Shown here piece by piece: positions 23,726 to 26,014 of a DNA stretch of 26,014 nt; positions within the stretch are counted from its first letter, which is position 1; every line of letters begins with the position of its first letter. The stretch lies in NCBI GenBank assembly GCA_045579305.1, contig JAZNLY010000109.1, positions 1 through 26,014 on the forward strand. The letters are read 5' to 3'. The notes under the pieces were generated by a model that was given only the letters and a program-made list of their open reading frames with translations, did no database searches and was not told the origin of the DNA. The position numbers and the translations under genes are program-made. Source of the DNA: Fimenecus sp045579305. Its GTDB lineage: Bacteria; Bacillota; Clostridia; Oscillospirales; Acutalibacteraceae.

Positions 23726-24526
23726 ATGAAATATTTTGGTGGATGTGACGTAGGTTCTACCTACACAAAATGTGTTATTCTTGATGAAAACGGCAATATG
23801 GTTGCTAACGTTACAAACAGAAGTAAAATCAACCCTGTTCAGAGTGCTGAAATTGCTCTTGATGATGCAGTTGCACAAGTTAATGGACTTAACTCTGCAA
23901 AAGAGCTTACATATCTTATCGGTACGGGTTATGGTAGAAATAAAGTTCCATTTGCTGATGAAAACATTTCTGAAATCAGCTGTCATGCTATGGGTGTTCA
24001 TGTTACAAACCCTGAAGTTAAAGCAATTATTGACATAGGTGGTCAGGACGTTAAAGGTATTTCAATTGATACAGACGGTACAGTTAAAAACTTTGCTATG
24101 AACGACAAATGTGCTGCAGGTACAGGCCGATTCTATGAGGCTATGGCAAATGCTTTTGAAATGACATTACCTGAATTTTCGAAGCTTTCACTTAATGCAA
24201 AAAACACTATTCCAATTACTGCACAGTGTACTGTTTTTGCTGAAAGTGAAGTAATTTCACTTGTTGGTGAGGGTAAGCCTATGGATGAAATCGCAGCAGG
24301 TATTCAGTTAGCTGTTGCAAAGCGTTGTTTCGTTATGGCTAAAAAAGCAGGTGCTGTGGACAGCATCACTCTTACCGGAGGTTGTGCTAAAAACGATGGC
24401 CTTAAAAAGGCTATTGAAAAAGTGCTTAAAATCAATGTAGTTGAACTTAAAACTGACCCACAGCTTATGGGTGCTTTAGGTGCTGCTGAATATGCTCGTC
24501 AAAAAGGTCTTGCAAAGGAGAACTAA
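23726..24526 (+). CDS. HgdC-type ATP-dependent activase (archerase, BcrAD/BadFG family)
   Basis: The 266-residue ASKHA-fold ATPase matches component A of 2-hydroxyacyl-CoA dehydratases: a homodimer with one [4Fe-4S] cluster that uses ATP hydrolysis to fire a low-potential electron into the partner enzyme. Motifs are GGCDVGSTYTK (5-15), IGTGYGR (65-71), IIDIGGQDVKGI (101-112), NDKCAAGTGRF with cluster ligand C129, QCTVFAESEV with C168, and TGGCAKN. All nucleotide-binding and cluster residues appear intact. AAAGGAG precedes the ATG, 18 bases after the 509-residue gene. There is only one activase gene, as in hydroxyacyl-CoA dehydratases and double-cubane proteins rather than benzoyl-CoA reductases. 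Confidence 0.93.
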   Translation: MKYFGGCDVGSTYTKCVILDENGNMVANVTNRSKINPVQSAEIALDDAVAQVNGLNSAKELTYLIGTGYGRNKVPFADENISEISCHAMGVHVTNPEVKAIIDIGGQDVKGISIDTDGTVKNFAMNDKCAAGTGRFYEAMANAFEMTLPEFSKLSLNAKNTIPITAQCTVFAESEVISLVGEGKPMDEIAAGIQLAVAKRCFVMAKKAGAVDSITLTGGCAKNDGLKKAIEKVLKINVVELKTDPQLMGALGAAEYARQKGLAKEN

Positions 24527-24527
24527 T

Positions 24528-24683
24528 ATGGAAATATTGTTTATAATTCTTGGTGTTATTCTTGCACTTTTTGTAATCACTTTTGCAATTTATTGGTTTA
24601 ACCTTGACATGAAACTCGTAAGAGTTGTGTATGATTGGTTGCAGAAACACTACGACACAATGAAAAGAGATAAGAAATTATAA
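24528..24683 (+). CDS. 51-residue single-span membrane protein in the redox operon
   Basis: The protein has one strongly hydrophobic helix (MEILFIILGVILALFVITF and on to about residue 24), followed by a basic, aromatic amphipathic tail (VRVVYDWLQKHYD, ending KRDKKL). The helix lacks a cleavage site. AAAGGAG lies 7 nt before the ATG, which is one base after the activase stop, and its stop codon overlaps the next start as TAATG. Coupling this tight argues that it is real. No family is recognised. It could tether the soluble redox components to the membrane. Confidence 0.72.
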   Translation: MEILFIILGVILALFVITFAIYWFNLDMKLVRVVYDWLQKHYDTMKRDKKL

Positions 24684-25375
24684 TGAGATTATATAATAAC
24701 CTTATCAATGACATTAAAAGCAGTTTTAGTGGTATAAAGCAAATAAAAAGTAATATTTCATTAAATACAAGCAAAAAAAATTCTGTGATTTTTTTATCAG
24801 ATACAGCCTTTGAACTTGGGGGAAATCAAAAACCTTGTGTAAGTAGTCTTGCTGTTTCAAGTGACATGGCATTTTCAAATTCTGTGTTTTTACTAGGGAA
24901 AAACCTTAATGAAATTAAAAGTGACTCCCCTTTTGGTAAATTTGTTTTCATACAAATTGAAGACTTTGAAAATGAACAGGATACATTTAACAAAATCAAA
25001 GAATTAGAAGCTTTGAGATATCATTTAAATGTTGATGGCTTTATGACAAGAGCTTCTGCACTTAATATGCGAGAACAAATCAGAGTTAGCAAAAAAACAA
25101 TTAAATCCGGTGTAACATTTGCTGACTACGGTAATGCACTCTTAAAGGAATATCTAAATTTTCCTTATGTTAAAAGTGCTGAAATATATTTCATAACTGA
25201 TTTTAATAAATTTGAAAAGTTAAGCTCAATTGCTAAAAAAATAAGTCAGACAACATCGGCATTAAATCATATTTTTGACAATGTTATGTTTGACTGTTCA
25301 ACATGTAATCTCAAAGAAATATGCGACGAGGTTGACGGACTTAAAGAATTGCATTTGAAAACTGCGAAAAAGTGA
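24683..25375 (+). CDS. Protein resembling the middle domain of acetyl-CoA synthase (AcsB/CdhC), ending in C-x2-C-x5-C
   Basis: The 230-residue protein aligns by eye with domain 2 of the acetyl-CoA synthase beta subunit: FELGGNQKP (44-51) with the VEMGGNRTP region of the Moorella enzyme, and the stretch NMREQIRVSKKTIKSGVTFA, DYGNALLKE, then VKSAEIYFITD (128-173) with NINWLRVSKDAVAKGFRF, NYGEILVAK, then VDRVQVTIFTD. In ACS this domain contacts CoA. Where ACS continues into its A-cluster domain with SCVLC, this protein ends with C205-x2-C208-x5-C214 and a short tail. So it keeps a possible Fe-S or metal site but lacks the full Ni-Fe-S domain. It is coupled to the small membrane protein, and a terminator follows. 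Resemblance is from memory and needs a profile search. Confidence 0.65.
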   Translation: MRLYNNLINDIKSSFSGIKQIKSNISLNTSKKNSVIFLSDTAFELGGNQKPCVSSLAVSSDMAFSNSVFLLGKNLNEIKSDSPFGKFVFIQIEDFENEQDTFNKIKELEALRYHLNVDGFMTRASALNMREQIRVSKKTIKSGVTFADYGNALLKEYLNFPYVKSAEIYFITDFNKFEKLSSIAKKISQTTSALNHIFDNVMFDCSTCNLKEICDEVDGLKELHLKTAKK

Positions 25376-25385
25376 ATAAACATAG

Positions 25386-25414
25386 AAAAAGAGGCTATCA
25401 AGCCTCTTTTTTAT
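25386..25414. terminator. Rho-independent terminator ending the redox operon, usable in both directions
   Basis: AAAGAGGCT (25388-25396) pairs with AGCCTCTTT (25101+300 = 25401-25409) around ATCA, followed by a T-run on the plus strand. The complementary strand also ends in a T-run, so it can stop the convergent minus-strand gene from 26014. Confidence 0.88.
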
Positions 25415-25415
25415 A

Positions 25416-25440
25416 TGGGGAAGATGCGTGCACCGTCCCC
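25416..25440. repeat. Short GGGGA...TCCCC inverted repeat, possibly REP-like
   Basis: GGGGA and TCCCC flank a GC-rich core containing TGCGTGCAC in otherwise AT-rich DNA between two convergent genes. Its base composition and position resemble extragenic REP-type elements. There is only one copy here, so the call is weak. Confidence 0.3.
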
Positions 25441-25444
25441 TACT

Positions 25445-26014
25445 TCATTCTAATACTTTAATTATCTCTTTAAATTCGGGTTTTGATTTGAATTCATCGG
25501 ATAACGGATAATGTTCGGTCATAACAATTTTCATAAACTGAGATAAATTAGTTTCTCTATATACAGGTCCAAAATTATAATGTCTCATTACTTTTTCTGA
25601 AATATTGGGATTATCATCAAGCTCTTTTGCATATTCAGCTGCTATTTTAAGATATTTTAAAGAACTTTCATCATCACCTATCTGATGATACAAGTGGCCT
25701 ATATGTCCGTAATTATAAAGTCTGTTAACGCAATTTTTACCATAGTTTCCATCATCAAATATTAAATTAATTAATCCTTGTATATGCTTAAAAATCTCAA
25801 GTCTCTTTTCAGGTTTATAATTATAGCTATACCCAAATAATGTATCCTGCAATATAAACAACAATTCTTCAATAGCATTTCTATGCGTTGAATTATAATT
25901 TTCTGTATCAAATGCCAAACTCATCAGCATTAATTCTTTTGTATCATTAATTGAAGGCAAAGTACTTACTATTTCTTCTGCGTGATTAAGATACTCTTTA
26001 TATACACGGTATTT
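25445..26014 (-). CDS. C-terminal part of a TPR-like helical protein, probably a regulator (gene runs off the window)
   Basis: The frame is open from the window edge, so the N terminus is missing; 189 residues are visible. They begin KYRVYKEYLNHAEEIVSTLP and contain TPR-like helices such as NYGHIGHLYHQIGDDESSLK and YLKIAAEYAKELDD. In Clostridia such C-terminal regions often follow an N-terminal XRE-type helix-turn-helix domain, which would lie outside this window; this is inference. An internal TTG at 25960 is not needed as a start because the frame continues upstream. It is convergent with the redox operon and shares its terminator. Confidence 0.7.
   Translation of the reverse strand, partial: KYRVYKEYLNHAEEIVSTLPSINDTKELMLMSLAFDTENYNSTHRNAIEELLFILQDTLFGYSYNYKPEKRLEIFKHIQGLINLIFDDGNYGKNCVNRLYNYGHIGHLYHQIGDDESSLKYLKIAAEYAKELDDNPNISEKVMRHYNFGPVYRETNLSQFMKIVMTEHYPLSDEFKSKPEFKEIIKVLE

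Noticed and set aside
1..26014. CRISPR array, IS element or prophage
   Set aside because: There are no regularly spaced direct repeats, no transposase or integrase reading frame and no phage structural gene on either strand.

Overview
The window is AT-rich, densely packed chromosomal DNA from an anaerobic, spore-forming-lineage Firmicute, most likely class Clostridia (Oscillospiraceae/Ruminococcaceae-like). Three things point there: an ispH-rpsA fusion gene, the sporulation genes spoIIR and bofA, and strong AAGGAGG-type ribosome binding sites with TTGACA/TATAAT-type promoters. No tRNA, rRNA operon, IS element, prophage or CRISPR array was seen, so this looks like core chromosome plus some niche-adaptation genes.

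Layout. (1) 1-2839: the 5' part of ligA (minus), a small membrane protein (plus), and a convergent GH27 alpha-galactosidase (minus) with an extra domain inserted in its barrel. (2) 8481-2850 on the minus strand: a tight operon of RpiR-type regulator, HI0933/BaiN-type flavoprotein, cmk, plsC and ispH-rpsA, ending in a strong terminator. (3) 8507-11056: tmcAL and ackA, read divergently from promoters whose -10 boxes coincide; ackA ends in a bidirectional terminator. (4) 16553-11068 on the minus strand: an operon of glycerophosphodiester phosphodiesterase, GH20 hexosaminidase, a Na/phosphate symporter-PhoU protein whose 5' end is frameshifted, and a secreted GH18 protein. (5) 16557-18849 on the minus strand: spoIIR, a probable 6S RNA with a partly duplicated 3' arm, a DUF1292 protein, a hypothetical protein and an overlooked 56-residue Cys-containing protein. 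(6) 18950-20050 on the plus strand: bofA and a TRIC/UPF0126 membrane channel-like protein. (7) 20128-25414 on the plus strand: a structured leader followed by six tightly coupled genes. (8) 25445-26014: the C-terminal part of a minus-strand TPR-like protein that runs off the window.

The most interesting region is (7). It combines a CooC/AcsF-type ATPase (the family that matures Ni sites in CO dehydrogenase/acetyl-CoA synthase), two divergent HgdB-family (2-hydroxyacyl-CoA dehydratase/double-cubane) subunits, one HgdC-type ATP-driven activase, a 51-residue single-span membrane protein, and a protein that appears to be a stand-alone version of the middle domain of acetyl-CoA synthase ending in a C-x2-C-x5-C motif. 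No CoA-transferase, acyl-CoA dehydrogenase, Etf or CODH gene lies beside it. This does not look like an ordinary amino-acid fermentation operon. It may encode an uncharacterised ATP-driven low-potential redox enzyme with its own metal-centre maturation factors.

All calls come from reading the sequence and remembered family motifs. No database search was run.
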